Made by a program: the position numbers and the translations under genes. DNA of 33,623 bases from a virus: the IMG/VR virus record IMGVR_UViG_3300017917_003842, positions 1 to 33,623 of that record. One strand, given 5' to 3'. Below the pieces are notes generated by a model. The model was not told the origin of the DNA. It was given only the letters and a program-made list of their open reading frames with translations, and did not search any database. Positions 9,058-15,738 of the stretch are shown here, in pieces. Every line of letters starts with the position of its first letter. Positions within the stretch are counted from its first letter, which is position 1.

Positions 9058-9062
9058 CGCTT

Positions 9063-9473
9063 ATGAAAATTAAAGATCTAATCTGCGAATCAATGGACGC
9101 AAAAAAAGTTTTTCCAGACATGCTGGAAAAATTTGTTCCCATTGTCATTAATGTTTTAGAATTAGATAAATTTCCTAAAATAAAATTTATAGCACATAAT
9201 ATTACAGACGAGCATCCAACTTTTGGACAATACAATAATACATCAGAAGTAATTACATTAGATGTAAAGAACAGACACCCGTTGGACATTTTAAGAACTC
9301 TGGCCCACGAATTAGCGCATTACAAACAAGACGTAGATAACAGAATTGGGCCGCATAGCGGTGATACAGGCAGCAATGAAGAAAATGAGGCGCACGCCAA
9401 GGCCGGAGTTATTATGCGAAACTTCAATCAAGCACACCCAGAATATTTTAAAAGTTTACCTATGGTAATATAA
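9063..9473 (+). CDS. Small zinc metallopeptidase
   Basis: A 136-aa zincin-like protein. LAHELAHYKQD contains HELAH (H82, E83, H86), the zinc-binding and catalytic motif, and ENEAH at 107-111 could supply the third ligand (E109 or H111). It resembles small phage and bacterial SprT/ImmA-type metallopeptidases in size and layout. ATG 9063 is chosen over GTG 9042, which lies upstream of the late promoter. The N-terminus MKIKDLICES has I-C-E then S at 7-10, a good fit to a gp21-type capsid-targeting cleavage site, so the protein may be packaged in the head and injected. That is inference. A strong bidirectional terminator follows directly. Confidence 0.8.
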   Translation: MKIKDLICESMDAKKVFPDMLEKFVPIVINVLELDKFPKIKFIAHNITDEHPTFGQYNNTSEVITLDVKNRHPLDILRTLAHELAHYKQDVDNRIGPHSGDTGSNEENEAHAKAGVIMRNFNQAHPEYFKSLPMVI

Positions 9474-9499
9474 GAAAAGGCTCACTAAGAGCCTTTTCT
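9473..9499. terminator. Bidirectional terminator between convergent genes
   Basis: AGAAAAGGCTC at 9473-9483 pairs perfectly (11 bp) with GAGCCTTTTCT at 9489-9499 around the loop ACTAA. Both strands give a GC-rich stem base with T-rich flanks, and the genes at 9063 (+) and 9560 (-) converge on it. Confidence 0.8.
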
Positions 9500-9559
9500 G
9501 GTATAAAATATATATACTATGGTGTGCTACGCACTTAATATTGATTAATAATTATTATA

Positions 9560-9829
9560 TTATTTCTTAGACTGAGCTTGATTTACAAACGTGTACATCT
9601 TTTCAGCAGTTTCTAAAACTTTGTCAAGACCTGGAAACTCGGGCATACCTACTGTGGTAACGATTTGACCGTTTTTCTCATCACGCTTGGCTGACATCTC
9701 CCAACCTTGGAACTTCATTTGATATTCGGCCTGTACTAGCTCTTTGGCCATATGTAGAATATCTGTGCGGATTTCATATCCGTTCTTATTAAATTTAACT
9801 TCAGGTAATTTAGGTGTGTAATCAGACAT
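9560..9829 (-). CDS. Small soluble phage protein, unknown
   Basis: An 89-aa protein beginning MSDYTPKLPEVKFNKNGYEI, mixed alpha/beta, with no recognisable catalytic motif. A strong AAGGAG ribosome-binding site precedes it within a leader that is nearly repeated upstream of the gene starting at 10335. A sigma-70-like promoter (9893-9865) and a late-type octamer (9885-9878) both lie upstream. It is the last gene of a four-gene minus-strand islet ending at the terminator at 9473-9499. Confidence 0.7.
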   Translation of the reverse strand: MSDYTPKLPEVKFNKNGYEIRTDILHMAKELVQAEYQMKFQGWEMSAKRDEKNGQIVTTVGMPEFPGLDKVLETAEKMYTFVNQAQSKK

Positions 9830-9864
9830 TTTATTTCTCCTTATGTGTGTATGTCTACGCTATA

Positions 9865-9893
9865 AGTATAGCAAATTTATTTATGTGTGTCTA
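9865..9893 (-). promoter_or_regulatory. Sigma-70-like promoter, minus strand
   Basis: On the minus strand TAGACA (9893-9888) and TATACT (9870-9865) with a 17-bp spacer point at the gene starting at 9829. A CATAAATA late-type octamer lies between them at 9885-9878, so the gene may be read both early and late. Confidence 0.5.
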
Positions 9894-10032
9894 TACGTTT
9901 AGGTGTAAAATCCGTCTTTGTAAAGTCCCATTCACTGCCTAATGTATATGTTTCATTCTTTGATTGGTCTACGGCTACTAAAATACATAGAACAATCAAT
10001 ACAGCAAAAACAAAAATTAAACTTAGTTCCAT
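9877..10032 (-). CDS. Small membrane-anchored protein, 51 aa
   Basis: ATG 10032 is preceded by AAGGA at 7-bp spacing and opens a 51-residue frame. Residues 3-21 (LSLIFVFAVLIVLCILVAV) form one transmembrane helix. The remainder (about 30 residues, WDFTKTDFTPKR...) is polar and charged. It lies between two other tiny minus-strand genes. Function unknown. Single-helix phage proteins of this size are often early host-interaction factors, but nothing here proves it. Confidence 0.55.
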   Translation of the reverse strand: MELSLIFVFAVLIVLCILVAVDQSKNETYTLGSEWDFTKTDFTPKRIDTHK

Positions 10033-10034
10033 GA

Positions 10035-10154
10035 TTATCCTTGCATAACTTTTTTGGCAGACTCATAGTCGCCGATACGGCTAAAGTGTGTGGCTGCACG
10101 TACTTTGCCCATCATTTCAAAAAAATTAAATAGCTTTCTTAAAAAAATTTTCAT
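10035..10154 (-). CDS. Tiny basic protein, 39 aa
   Basis: ATG 10154 lies 7 nt after AAGGA and gives 39 residues: a basic, aromatic N-terminus (MKIFLRKLFNFFEMM) and a second helix ATHFSRIGDYESAKKVM. A longer frame reaching 10220 lacks a ribosome-binding site and overlaps the upstream gene, so the short version is preferred. The amphipathic basic N-terminus could touch membrane or nucleic acid. No family is recognised. Confidence 0.5.
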   Translation of the reverse strand: MKIFLRKLFNFFEMMGKVRAATHFSRIGDYESAKKVMQG

Positions 10155-10155
10155 T

Positions 10156-10335
10156 TTATATATTCCTTTGTAAGGTACGGTGTTCGAACTCTTTGGTAAA
10201 GTGTTCAACGTCTGCGGCATTTTGTGGATACCTAGATGAAATGTAACGATCTAATTCGGTCTGATAATGTTGCTGTGGGAACATTTCAGCTAGTCGTTCC
10301 ATTAGGGACAGCATAAATGCTGATAGTTGTTTCAT
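10156..10335 (-). CDS. Small acidic helical protein, 59 aa
   Basis: ATG 10335 is preceded by AAGGA and by a leader nearly identical to that of the gene starting at 9829. The 59-residue product (MKQLSAFMLSLMERLAEMFP..., then LDRYISSRYPQNAADVEHF) looks wholly helical, with an amphipathic N-terminal helix and a YISSRYPQNAADVEHFTKEF segment. Its stop is next to the following small gene, and the AAGGA within its last codons serves that gene. Function unknown. Confidence 0.55.
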   Translation of the reverse strand: MKQLSAFMLSLMERLAEMFPQQHYQTELDRYISSRYPQNAADVEHFTKEFEHRTLQRNI

Positions 10336-10338
10336 GTT

Positions 10339-10365
10339 ATTTTCCTTATGTGTGTATATCTATGT
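10339..10365 (-). repeat. Duplicated small-gene leader (copy 1)
   Basis: Read on the minus strand, TAGATATACACACATAAGGA precedes the gene at 10335, and TAGACATACACACATAAGGA precedes the gene at 9829 (near 9836-9857). They differ by one base, and both continue with a similar A-rich stretch to the ATG. A partial third copy, TAGACACACATAA, lies near 9893-9881. Confidence 0.65.
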
Positions 10366-10460
10366 AGAATATCATGGTTTCTACTGATATTATTTAGCTG
10401 AAAAAATTGTGCAGTGCAAAAAAACAAAGGATTTGATCTTATTGTTGATCTATATTACAA

Positions 10461-10468
10461 TATAAATA
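10461..10468 (+). promoter_or_regulatory. T4 late promoter octamer (perfect)
   Basis: TATAAATA with predicted +1 near 10474. It leaves a 13-nt leader carrying AAAGGAT before the GTG start at 10487. Confidence 0.7.
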
Positions 10469-10486
10469 TCAAAAAAGGATTGAATC

Positions 10487-10783
10487 GTGCAACGAAAGAC
10501 CAAAAGCCTCTTAGAAGAATTAAATGATATAGCTGTAAAAAGAGACAGTGAGTTAATTGTTGAATCTAGGGCTACCCATGTAATAAACAGCGCCATCAAT
10601 TTACTAACAATGATTAGAGAGAATTTCGATCCGGAAATTGCCTATGAATTAGAAAGGCGATTTATTAATAGCATCAAAGGCGGAGATCCTGCCAAATTCA
10701 CTAGAGCTATAAGAAAGTTACGCGATAACAAAGAAGTAGTTAAAAGCTTCAAAATTATCGAAGGCGATCTCAAAGACGATTAA
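10487..10783 (+). CDS. Late phage protein, helical, unknown
   Basis: A 98-aa, highly charged, all-helical protein (MQRKTKSLLEELNDIAVKRD..., GGDPAKFTRAIRKL). The GTG start at 10487 follows an AAAGGAT ribosome-binding site downstream of a perfect late promoter, which fixes both start and timing. There are no catalytic motifs. Its place just before an abundant-looking structural gene suggests a virion or assembly role, which is inference. Confidence 0.65.
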   Translation: MQRKTKSLLEELNDIAVKRDSELIVESRATHVINSAINLLTMIRENFDPEIAYELERRFINSIKGGDPAKFTRAIRKLRDNKEVVKSFKIIEGDLKDD

Positions 10784-10815
10784 ATTAGCCTGTTCTGCTC
10801 ATTTTTTCAAAATTT

Positions 10816-10823
10816 GATAAATA
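10816..10823 (+). promoter_or_regulatory. T4-type late promoter octamer
   Basis: GATAAATA, 7 of 8 matches, with predicted +1 near 10829. The transcript would begin almost directly with the hairpin at 10834-10848. Confidence 0.65.
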
Positions 10824-10833
10824 AAATTACAAT

Positions 10834-10848
10834 AGCTCAAGATGAGCT
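10834..10848 (+). promoter_or_regulatory. 5'-end mRNA hairpin
   Basis: AGCTCA at 10834-10839 and TGAGCT at 10843-10848 form a perfect 6-bp stem with a 3-nt loop, about 5 nt from the predicted +1. Hairpins at 5' ends can protect mRNA from decay, which would suit a highly expressed structural gene. Confidence 0.5.
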
Positions 10849-10872
10849 TGTAAAAAATTTAGGAGAAATAAA

Positions 10873-11286
10873 ATGCCAGCAGGTATTACAAAAGCTAACC
10901 CAACATTAGCAAATACAAGTAGAAGTTTTAACGGTAAGACATTGACAATGTTGACCGTTGACTTGGCTGTAAATGCTACAAACTTTGCTACAACAGAAAT
11001 GGGACCAACAGGTGCAGTTCAAGCTGTACTATATGTCATTGAAAGAAACTTAACTCTATTAGGTATGAGTGCTCTACGCAGTGACGGTGTTAACGCAGGT
11101 CAAGTATTTGACGTACTAGTTGAAGGTGATTTCCCAACTGACAACTACGACGGTGCAGCAGGTACAGAAACTCTAGCCGCTTACATTCAAGCTAACATCC
11201 AAGCACTAACATCAGTTGGTGTAGGTTTAGTTAACCTAAGCAGTGCTACAGTTACAGCCGCAACAGGCTTCCCATACGCAGCCTAA
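10873..11286 (+). CDS. Probable abundant virion structural protein
   Basis: A 137-aa, Ala/Thr/Val-rich protein (MPAGITKANPTLANTSRSF..., GPTGAVQAVLYVIERNL..., TAATGFPYAA) with beta-strand-like N- and C-terminal parts and no catalytic motif or signal peptide. Expression signals are the strongest in the window: late promoter, 5' hairpin, AGGAG ribosome-binding site and a 12-bp rho-independent terminator right behind it. That arrangement of a single-gene, strongly expressed late transcript is typical of head decoration, tail tube or similar structural proteins. The exact identity is not recognised. Confidence 0.65.
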   Translation: MPAGITKANPTLANTSRSFNGKTLTMLTVDLAVNATNFATTEMGPTGAVQAVLYVIERNLTLLGMSALRSDGVNAGQVFDVLVEGDFPTDNYDGAAGTETLAAYIQANIQALTSVGVGLVNLSSATVTAATGFPYAA

Positions 11287-11305
11287 TTACTGTTTTACAG
11301 TATCT

Positions 11306-11339
11306 AAATACCCTTGCTTTATGCAGGGGTATTTTTTTG
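11306..11339 (+). terminator. Rho-independent terminator
   Basis: A 12-bp stem (11306-11317 with 11323-11334, including one G-T pair) around the loop TTTAT, running into seven T. It isolates the structural gene at 10873 from the next late promoter at 11342. Confidence 0.9.
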
Positions 11340-11341
11340 TC

Positions 11342-11349
11342 TATAAATA
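11342..11349 (+). promoter_or_regulatory. T4 late promoter octamer (perfect)
   Basis: TATAAATA with predicted +1 near 11355, 13 nt before ATG 11368. The leader contains a weak TAGGT ribosome-binding site. Confidence 0.7.
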
Positions 11350-11367
11350 CCATAAAGTAGGTATATT

Positions 11368-11787
11368 ATGGAAATTATAGAAATCAAAACTTTAATAGAT
11401 ATAACCTGTAGTGGTCAGGCTAAATTTCAACACGGCAAAGAATTAGAATTTAACCAACATAAAAATTGGATAACGTTATTGCAATGTATAGGTCTAAGAT
11501 GTATTATATCTTATGACGTAGAGCCTACTGTAGATAAGGTTGATATCAAAAGTCTAGGATTCGGCAGTAAATTTAAAGGCAAGCATAATGTTTGGACATT
11601 TAGATTTAAAGCAGATAGGTCCGAAGCATGGGCAGGTCCTAACGGGAAAGTAGAGTTTCTTATCAGTGATCTTAACCTAGTCCCTATAATTGGAAACCTT
11701 ACTGAAACGATAAATAATCCAAAAGCAGCACTAGACACCTTAGATTCTTTGGAGAAGAATACTACAGTGACTTTTATTAGTGTTTGA
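11368..11787 (+). CDS. Late phage protein, unknown
   Basis: A 139-aa mixed alpha/beta protein (MEIIEIKTLIDITCSGQAKF..., SLGFGSKFKGKHNVWTFRF, WAGPNGKVEFLISDL). The repeated strand-like segments in the second half suggest a beta-sandwich. It is the first gene of a late transcript that runs through several small genes to about 14946. No function can be named. Confidence 0.6.
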   Translation: MEIIEIKTLIDITCSGQAKFQHGKELEFNQHKNWITLLQCIGLRCIISYDVEPTVDKVDIKSLGFGSKFKGKHNVWTFRFKADRSEAWAGPNGKVEFLISDLNLVPIIGNLTETINNPKAALDTLDSLEKNTTVTFISV

Positions 11788-11799
11788 CAAGGATCGAAT

Positions 11800-12033
11800 A
11801 TGCCAGTAACTACTGATATTGAAAAAGAAAATTTAGAAGCTCACGTTGAGCTTTGCGCCCAGCGTTATGATGCTTTGGAAAAAAGACTTACTAGCATTGA
11901 GACTAAAGTTAGTTCTTTGCAAGAGATTGTAGAAAAAGGACAGCTTAGTATGATCAAAGTCCTTATAGGAACCGCAGGTACTGTAATAGCTGGCGTCTTA
12001 TCAACTTTAGTAATTGTTCTACAAAAAACATGA
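11800..12033 (+). CDS. Coiled-coil protein with C-terminal membrane anchor (XhlA-like)
   Basis: A 77-aa protein: residues ~5-48 form a heptad-rich helix (RYDALEKRLTSIETKVSSL) and ~51-75 a single transmembrane helix (MIKVLIGTAGTVIAGVLSTL). This layout matches haemolysin XhlA-like and similar phage holin-associated proteins, so a role in lysis or membrane anchoring is plausible. AAGGA at 11790-11794 sets the start. Its stop overlaps the next ATG. Confidence 0.6.
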   Translation: MPVTTDIEKENLEAHVELCAQRYDALEKRLTSIETKVSSLQEIVEKGQLSMIKVLIGTAGTVIAGVLSTLVIVLQKT

Positions 12034-12443
12034 AAATCAGCGAACTGTTAGAACAAGGCGCACCAACTGCTCCAACAATGGGAAAGCCTACTGGTTTTGT
12101 ACAAGGTATCAAACAGGGCTTTAAACAGGGCGTGGGCATGAATCCAGAAAGAAGCCTAGCAGCCGGAATAGCAGCCAAGGCCATGGGAGCCGCTGGCATG
12201 AAAAACACCGCGGCTAGTTTACAAACCGATCCTGAAAATAAAGACCAAGAACAGGATCAAAATCAAACTCAACAACCAACTACACCTAAACCTATACTTC
12301 CAGGCACAGTTTTTAACGATCCTAAGTTTGGATCAGTAAAAGTGTTGCCTAATGCTCCGGGACAAAAGGGTATACATTTAGATACAGAACACTTGTTTGG
12401 TTTTAATGTGTACTTAGATCCTAAAGAACTTGGAGCCAAGTAA
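12030..12443 (+). CDS. Low-complexity phage protein with capsid-targeting-like N-terminus
   Basis: A 137-aa protein whose start overlaps the preceding stop (ATGA). It has a short N-terminal peptide MKISELLEQ with L-L-E at 6-8, then a Gly/Ala-rich segment, a Gln/Pro/Asn-rich linker (QEQDQNQTQQPTTPKP), and a compact C-terminal domain (GTVFNDPKFGSVKVLP to the end). A cleavable leader, flexible linker and small domain would suit an internal head protein. No family is recognised. Confidence 0.55.
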   Translation: MKISELLEQGAPTAPTMGKPTGFVQGIKQGFKQGVGMNPERSLAAGIAAKAMGAAGMKNTAASLQTDPENKDQEQDQNQTQQPTTPKPILPGTVFNDPKFGSVKVLPNAPGQKGIHLDTEHLFGFNVYLDPKELGAK

Positions 12444-12635
12444 ATGCGTATCCAAGAAGTGCTAGATGGGGTGCCTGTAGCCATTACCAACGAAGAAGCA
12501 GAATTCGTTGATAAATTCAAAGACAGGATCTATCTAAACTCTTTAGACGAACATCAGCTATGGTTGGCTCGTAATTTGGTTCGCAAGGGAATATACGAAA
12601 TAAGTAAAGATAACTTATATCTCGTTAGATCCTAA
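12444..12635 (+). CDS. Small phage protein, 63 aa
   Basis: A 63-aa acidic, helical protein that starts directly after the previous stop. The N-terminus MRIQEVLDGVPV follows the same M-[KR]-[IL]-x-[ED] pattern as several neighbours. The rest (NEEAEFVDKFKDRIYLNSL, ENLVRKGIYEIS-like segments) looks like a helical bundle or small DNA- or protein-binding domain. Translation is probably coupled to the upstream gene, as there is no obvious ribosome-binding site. Confidence 0.5.
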   Translation: MRIQEVLDGVPVAITNEEAEFVDKFKDRIYLNSLDEHQLWLARNLVRKGIYEISKDNLYLVRS

Positions 12636-12636
12636 T

Positions 12637-13107
12637 ATGCCCCAAGTCAAAGACGAAATTTACAAAAAAATAGAAACTGTTGCTAAATCTGTAAAACATG
12701 AATTACAGAAAAAGGGATTTGTTATCCCTGTAAAAAATGACGACGGTTCAGTGACCTTAGAAGGTTATACTATACGTAAAGATTTAAACGGATTTTATTC
12801 TATCTATAACAGCAGAGAAGAAGTGGTTGTAGACAAAATTAATCTTCCTCAGACCGCTGCGGTTCTGGCCAATGGACTAGCTCTGGGTAAATGGTTAGAT
12901 GACAAAATATTAAAAGTTGATCGTACCTACGGTCATAAAATGTTTGAAAATGTACTTTGCAGTAAATTAGCCAAAAAAAATCTATCGGAAAAAAACATAG
13001 AACGTGCTGAGATTTTATATACTAAGGCTGCAATCGCTAAAGCAAAAACTGAGCAGGTCAAACGAGAGGTTATACAAAGTTTTGAAAAACTTCGAAGGTT
13101 GCGCTAA
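12637..13107 (+). CDS. Phage protein, unknown
   Basis: A 156-aa lysine-rich protein. The first ~75 residues are mixed (a KKGFVIPVKNDDGSVTLEGY strand pair), and the C-terminal half is helical and very basic (AEILYTKAAIAKAKTEQVKR). It begins one base after the previous stop and is followed by a late-like TAAATA motif and the long repeat-containing gene. Function is not recognised. The basic tail suggests contact with nucleic acid or a scaffold core. Confidence 0.55.
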   Translation: MPQVKDEIYKKIETVAKSVKHELQKKGFVIPVKNDDGSVTLEGYTIRKDLNGFYSIYNSREEVVVDKINLPQTAAVLANGLALGKWLDDKILKVDRTYGHKMFENVLCSKLAKKNLSEKNIERAEILYTKAAIAKAKTEQVKREVIQSFEKLRRLR

Positions 13108-13110
13108 ATA
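13103..13110 (+). promoter_or_regulatory. Weak late-type promoter octamer
   Basis: GCTAAATA, 6 of 8 matches, overlapping the end of the previous gene. The predicted +1 is near 13116, giving a 20-nt leader to ATG 13136. Confidence 0.35.
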
Positions 13111-13135
13111 AAATATACTCGTTTGGATAACCAGC

Positions 13136-14593
13136 ATGAAAACTACCGATTTTACCAAAAGTTTAACCTCAGCTCAGCTTAACGAAAGCATGTTCAAGAA
13201 GTTTGGCTCTAAGGTTAATTTGACAAAATATACTAGAGAAGAATTAGAAAATTATAGAAATATTTTAAGAACTAAGCTTAGTCAAACTGAAAATACTTCT
13301 AAGTTCACTGATCTTCTTAGCAACGAATCATATCAAAAAGACAAATTTGTTTTAGATATTCTAAACACTAGGATTAAAGAGATGTTAGGTGAAGCTAAAA
13401 AAGGCGACGCTAAGAGCGTAAAACAACAACAGGCTGCTGGTGCTGCATTAGCCGCTAAACGTAAAGGCACTACTGTAGGACTTAAAGGAGCATCAAAGGA
13501 GATGGCAAACATGAGCACCAAGAGCTTAGAAAAAATTGCAGGAACAAAGCATAAGGGATTACCAAAGAAAGCCACAGAAGCTTTAGATCCAGTAGGTCAT
13601 GAAGATGACGATATAGACAACGACGGTAAAAAGAATACCAAGTCTGATCAATACTTAAAGGCAAGACGCACAGCAGTCAGCAAGGCTGTGGGCAAAACTG
13701 ACAGCAAAGTAAAAGAAGCTAGTTCAGATCGACCAGCATCGAAAAAGACAGATACAACTTGGACAGATAAGAGTGGTAAGAAACATCCTGCTACTAGAGT
13801 TCAAGGCAGTCGTTCGGTGGCCGCAGACAAAGAAGCAGACAAAGAGCGTCGAGCTATAGACAAAGAAATGAAAGAAGATCGCTTACCAGCTAAGAAAACT
13901 GACACATCGTGGACAGATAAGAGTGGTAAGAAGCATCCTGCCACTAGAGTTCAAGGTTCTGCTAGTCGTGCCGCTGATAAAGCCGCAGACAAAGAAAGAA
14001 AAGAAAGCGATAAAGTCAAAGAAGGTTATAAGCAAAGACTTAAACTTGTTCGTGAAAGTTTATTCAGAGCAAGAGTTCAATTAGTCAACGAAGCACTTCA
14101 TGATTATATTATTGAAGATGAAGAAGGTAAAGCTAAAGCCATTACCGCTGCCAGCGACATGGTCAATGACTTTACTACATGGATGCAACGTGTTGGCCAG
14201 TATCAAACCAAGAGTATGATTGAGTTAGCTGATGCTATACGTGCAGAGTTTGGTCAGGCAGAAAGTGATGCATTTAAAAATGCAGTAGCTCCTGCATTAT
14301 CATCAACATTAGACACACTAACAAGTCAGCGTGAAGCTATTAGCCATGCTGTAGCTGTGTTAGCAGGAGAAGCAACAGAAACTCCTCCAATGGGAGAAAT
14401 GCCTCCAGAAGATTCTATGGACGCCATGGATGCTGATACAATGAATACTCCTCCAGAAGATGAATTTGGAGCCAGCGATGCTGCCGCAGGCGGCGCTGAA
14501 ACATCGGGTCGTGAAATGCGAGAAAGCATTGAAGAAAGATTTGCTCGCAAAATCACTGAAAGTCATAGCATTATCAGCAGATTAGCAAGATGA
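13136..14593 (+). CDS. Large charged scaffold-like virion protein with internal repeats
   Basis: A 485-aa hydrophilic protein. The N-terminus MKTTDFTKSLTSAQLNES resembles a T4 capsid-targeting sequence, with L-N-E then S at 15-18. A helical region precedes a disordered Lys/Asp/Ala-rich middle that holds an acidic HEDDDIDNDGKKN segment, possibly a Ca2+-binding or linker motif, and two 50-residue repeats (each with TWTDKSGKKHPATRVQGS or a one-residue variant). The C-terminal part is a helical domain, then an acidic Met/Pro-rich linker, then REMRESIEERFARKITESHS. Composition and place suggest a prohead core or scaffold-associated protein. This is inference from charge pattern, N-terminus and neighbours. 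Confidence 0.6.
   Translation: MKTTDFTKSLTSAQLNESMFKKFGSKVNLTKYTREELENYRNILRTKLSQTENTSKFTDLLSNESYQKDKFVLDILNTRIKEMLGEAKKGDAKSVKQQQAAGAALAAKRKGTTVGLKGASKEMANMSTKSLEKIAGTKHKGLPKKATEALDPVGHEDDDIDNDGKKNTKSDQYLKARRTAVSKAVGKTDSKVKEASSDRPASKKTDTTWTDKSGKKHPATRVQGSRSVAADKEADKERRAIDKEMKEDRLPAKKTDTSWTDKSGKKHPATRVQGSASRAADKAADKERKESDKVKEGYKQRLKLVRESLFRARVQLVNEALHDYIIEDEEGKAKAITAASDMVNDFTTWMQRVGQYQTKSMIELADAIRAEFGQAESDAFKNAVAPALSSTLDTLTSQREAISHAVAVLAGEATETPPMGEMPPEDSMDAMDADTMNTPPEDEFGASDAAAGGAETSGREMRESIEERFARKITESHSIISRLAR
13741..13980 (+). repeat. Two direct in-frame repeats, 150-bp period
   Basis: The GGACAGATAAGAGTGGTAAG block at 13761 recurs at 13911, with flanking similarity on both sides. It encodes the duplicated lysine-rich unit. 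Most differences lie at third codon positions, so the protein repeat appears under selection. Confidence 0.8.
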
Positions 14594-14946
14594 GATTATT
14601 TGAAGTAGAAGATCGTTTTACCAATGACCTCGAAACTTTATTGAGAAATTTAGTTGGTCGTAGTAATAGTGAGAGATCTTCTCAAACTTTGAGCTATCCT
14701 GCTCTTAGCAATCTTTTACATAATATGGGGTATGGAGGTATTAATTATGATACCTTCAAAACCATATATGATAACAATCCATCTTTACAACCTCTTATAG
14801 CAAATTATGATGAGGATAAAATTGTCTTAGGGACAAAGACAGAAGCCGAACCTGAACCGACTCAGGGATTAAGCACACCAAAAGGTCCTAGCGTAGACTC
14901 AATGGCTAAAAGCGCCAGCAACAATTATCAAAAATCTTTGAGCTAA
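14590..14946 (+). CDS. Small phage protein, unknown
   Basis: A 118-aa protein whose ATG overlaps the previous stop (ATGA). The N-terminus MRLFEVEDRF fits the shared M-[KR]-[IL]-x-[ED] start. A helical domain (about 10-78, with LSYPALSNLLHNMGYGGINY) is followed by a Pro/Glu/Ser-rich tail. It ends the presumed head-related gene run. No catalytic motif is visible. Confidence 0.55.
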   Translation: MRLFEVEDRFTNDLETLLRNLVGRSNSERSSQTLSYPALSNLLHNMGYGGINYDTFKTIYDNNPSLQPLIANYDEDKIVLGTKTEAEPEPTQGLSTPKGPSVDSMAKSASNNYQKSLS

Positions 14947-14953
14947 TCAGTAA

Positions 14954-14981
14954 TTGTAATTAAAATTTTACGTAGTATAAT
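14954..14981 (+). promoter_or_regulatory. Sigma-70-like promoter for the nuclease gene
   Basis: TTGTAA at 14954-14959 and a perfect TATAAT at 14976-14981 with a 16-bp spacer. The predicted start near 14988 is almost on ATG 14990, so this transcript may also lack a leader. Confidence 0.5.
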
Positions 14982-14989
14982 TAAGTTAT

Positions 14990-15712
14990 ATGAATAATTA
15001 TACTCCACCTCCTTTTGTAGAAAAAATAGCTTATAAAAATTGCGTTCAGGTAAACGATCCTGTAACTAGAAAGCGAGTATACCTTACTCCGGATGGCGAA
15101 AGTCTTCCTAGCGTTACAACTATTCTTAGTTCAACTAAGGATATGACAGCACTAAACGAATGGCGTAAACGTATAGGAGAGGAAAAGGCTAATCAAATTA
15201 CTCGAGAAGCCGCAGGAGTTGGCACAGCCATGCATGCCAACTTAGAAAGATTCATAGCCGGACTACAACGTCAGCCCGGTAATAATCCTGTTCACGTACA
15301 AGCTAATAAAATGGCTGATATAATTATAGAACAAGGATTAAAATATGTGGATGAAGTTTGGGCCATGGAACAAAGTTTATATTTCCCTGGACTATACTCA
15401 GGCACCACAGACTTAGTAGCAGTATATAAAGGAAATCCTTCAGTCTGCGATTATAAGCAGACAAATAAGCCTAAAAAAGAAGAATGGGTAGAGGATTATA
15501 AAATGCAGTTAGTGGCGTATATACTAGCACATAACGAAGTTTACGGTACAGATATTAAAGAAGGCCATGTGTTTATGTGTTCGCGAGATTTACAGTATCA
15601 GCAGTTCGATCTATGGCCGGATGAATTCAACAAATACCAGGATTTATGGCTTGATAAAGTAGAAGAATATTATACTACAGGAATGCAGGGACTTAAACAG
15701 CTTCTAACCTGA
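14990..15712 (+). CDS. PD-(D/E)XK exonuclease, RecB/Cas4-like
   Basis: A 240-aa nuclease of the RecB-type PD-(D/E)XK group. The motifs read in order: GVGTAMHANLERF (H82), E127 in AMEQSL, GTTDLVAVYKG (D141), VCDYKQ (D154-x-K156, the catalytic pair) and the motif QLVAY with Q173. The likely role is DNA end resection in phage recombination or host DNA breakdown. It has its own sigma-70-like promoter, unlike the late genes around it, which suggests early or middle expression. Confidence 0.82.
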   Translation: MNNYTPPPFVEKIAYKNCVQVNDPVTRKRVYLTPDGESLPSVTTILSSTKDMTALNEWRKRIGEEKANQITREAAGVGTAMHANLERFIAGLQRQPGNNPVHVQANKMADIIIEQGLKYVDEVWAMEQSLYFPGLYSGTTDLVAVYKGNPSVCDYKQTNKPKKEEWVEDYKMQLVAYILAHNEVYGTDIKEGHVFMCSRDLQYQQFDLWPDEFNKYQDLWLDKVEEYYTTGMQGLKQLLT

Positions 15713-15718
15713 TAAATA
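15711..15718 (+). promoter_or_regulatory. T4-type late promoter octamer
   Basis: GATAAATA, 7 of 8 matches, overlapping the end of the nuclease gene. The predicted +1 near 15724 gives a 15-nt leader containing AAAGGGA before ATG 15739. Confidence 0.7.
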
Positions 15719-15738
15719 TCTCATAAAGGGATATAATC

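Noticed and set aside
9042-9062. GTG start for the metallopeptidase
   Set aside because: This start lies upstream of and across the late promoter octamer; ATG 9063 fits the predicted transcript start and gives the capsid-targeting-like N-terminus.
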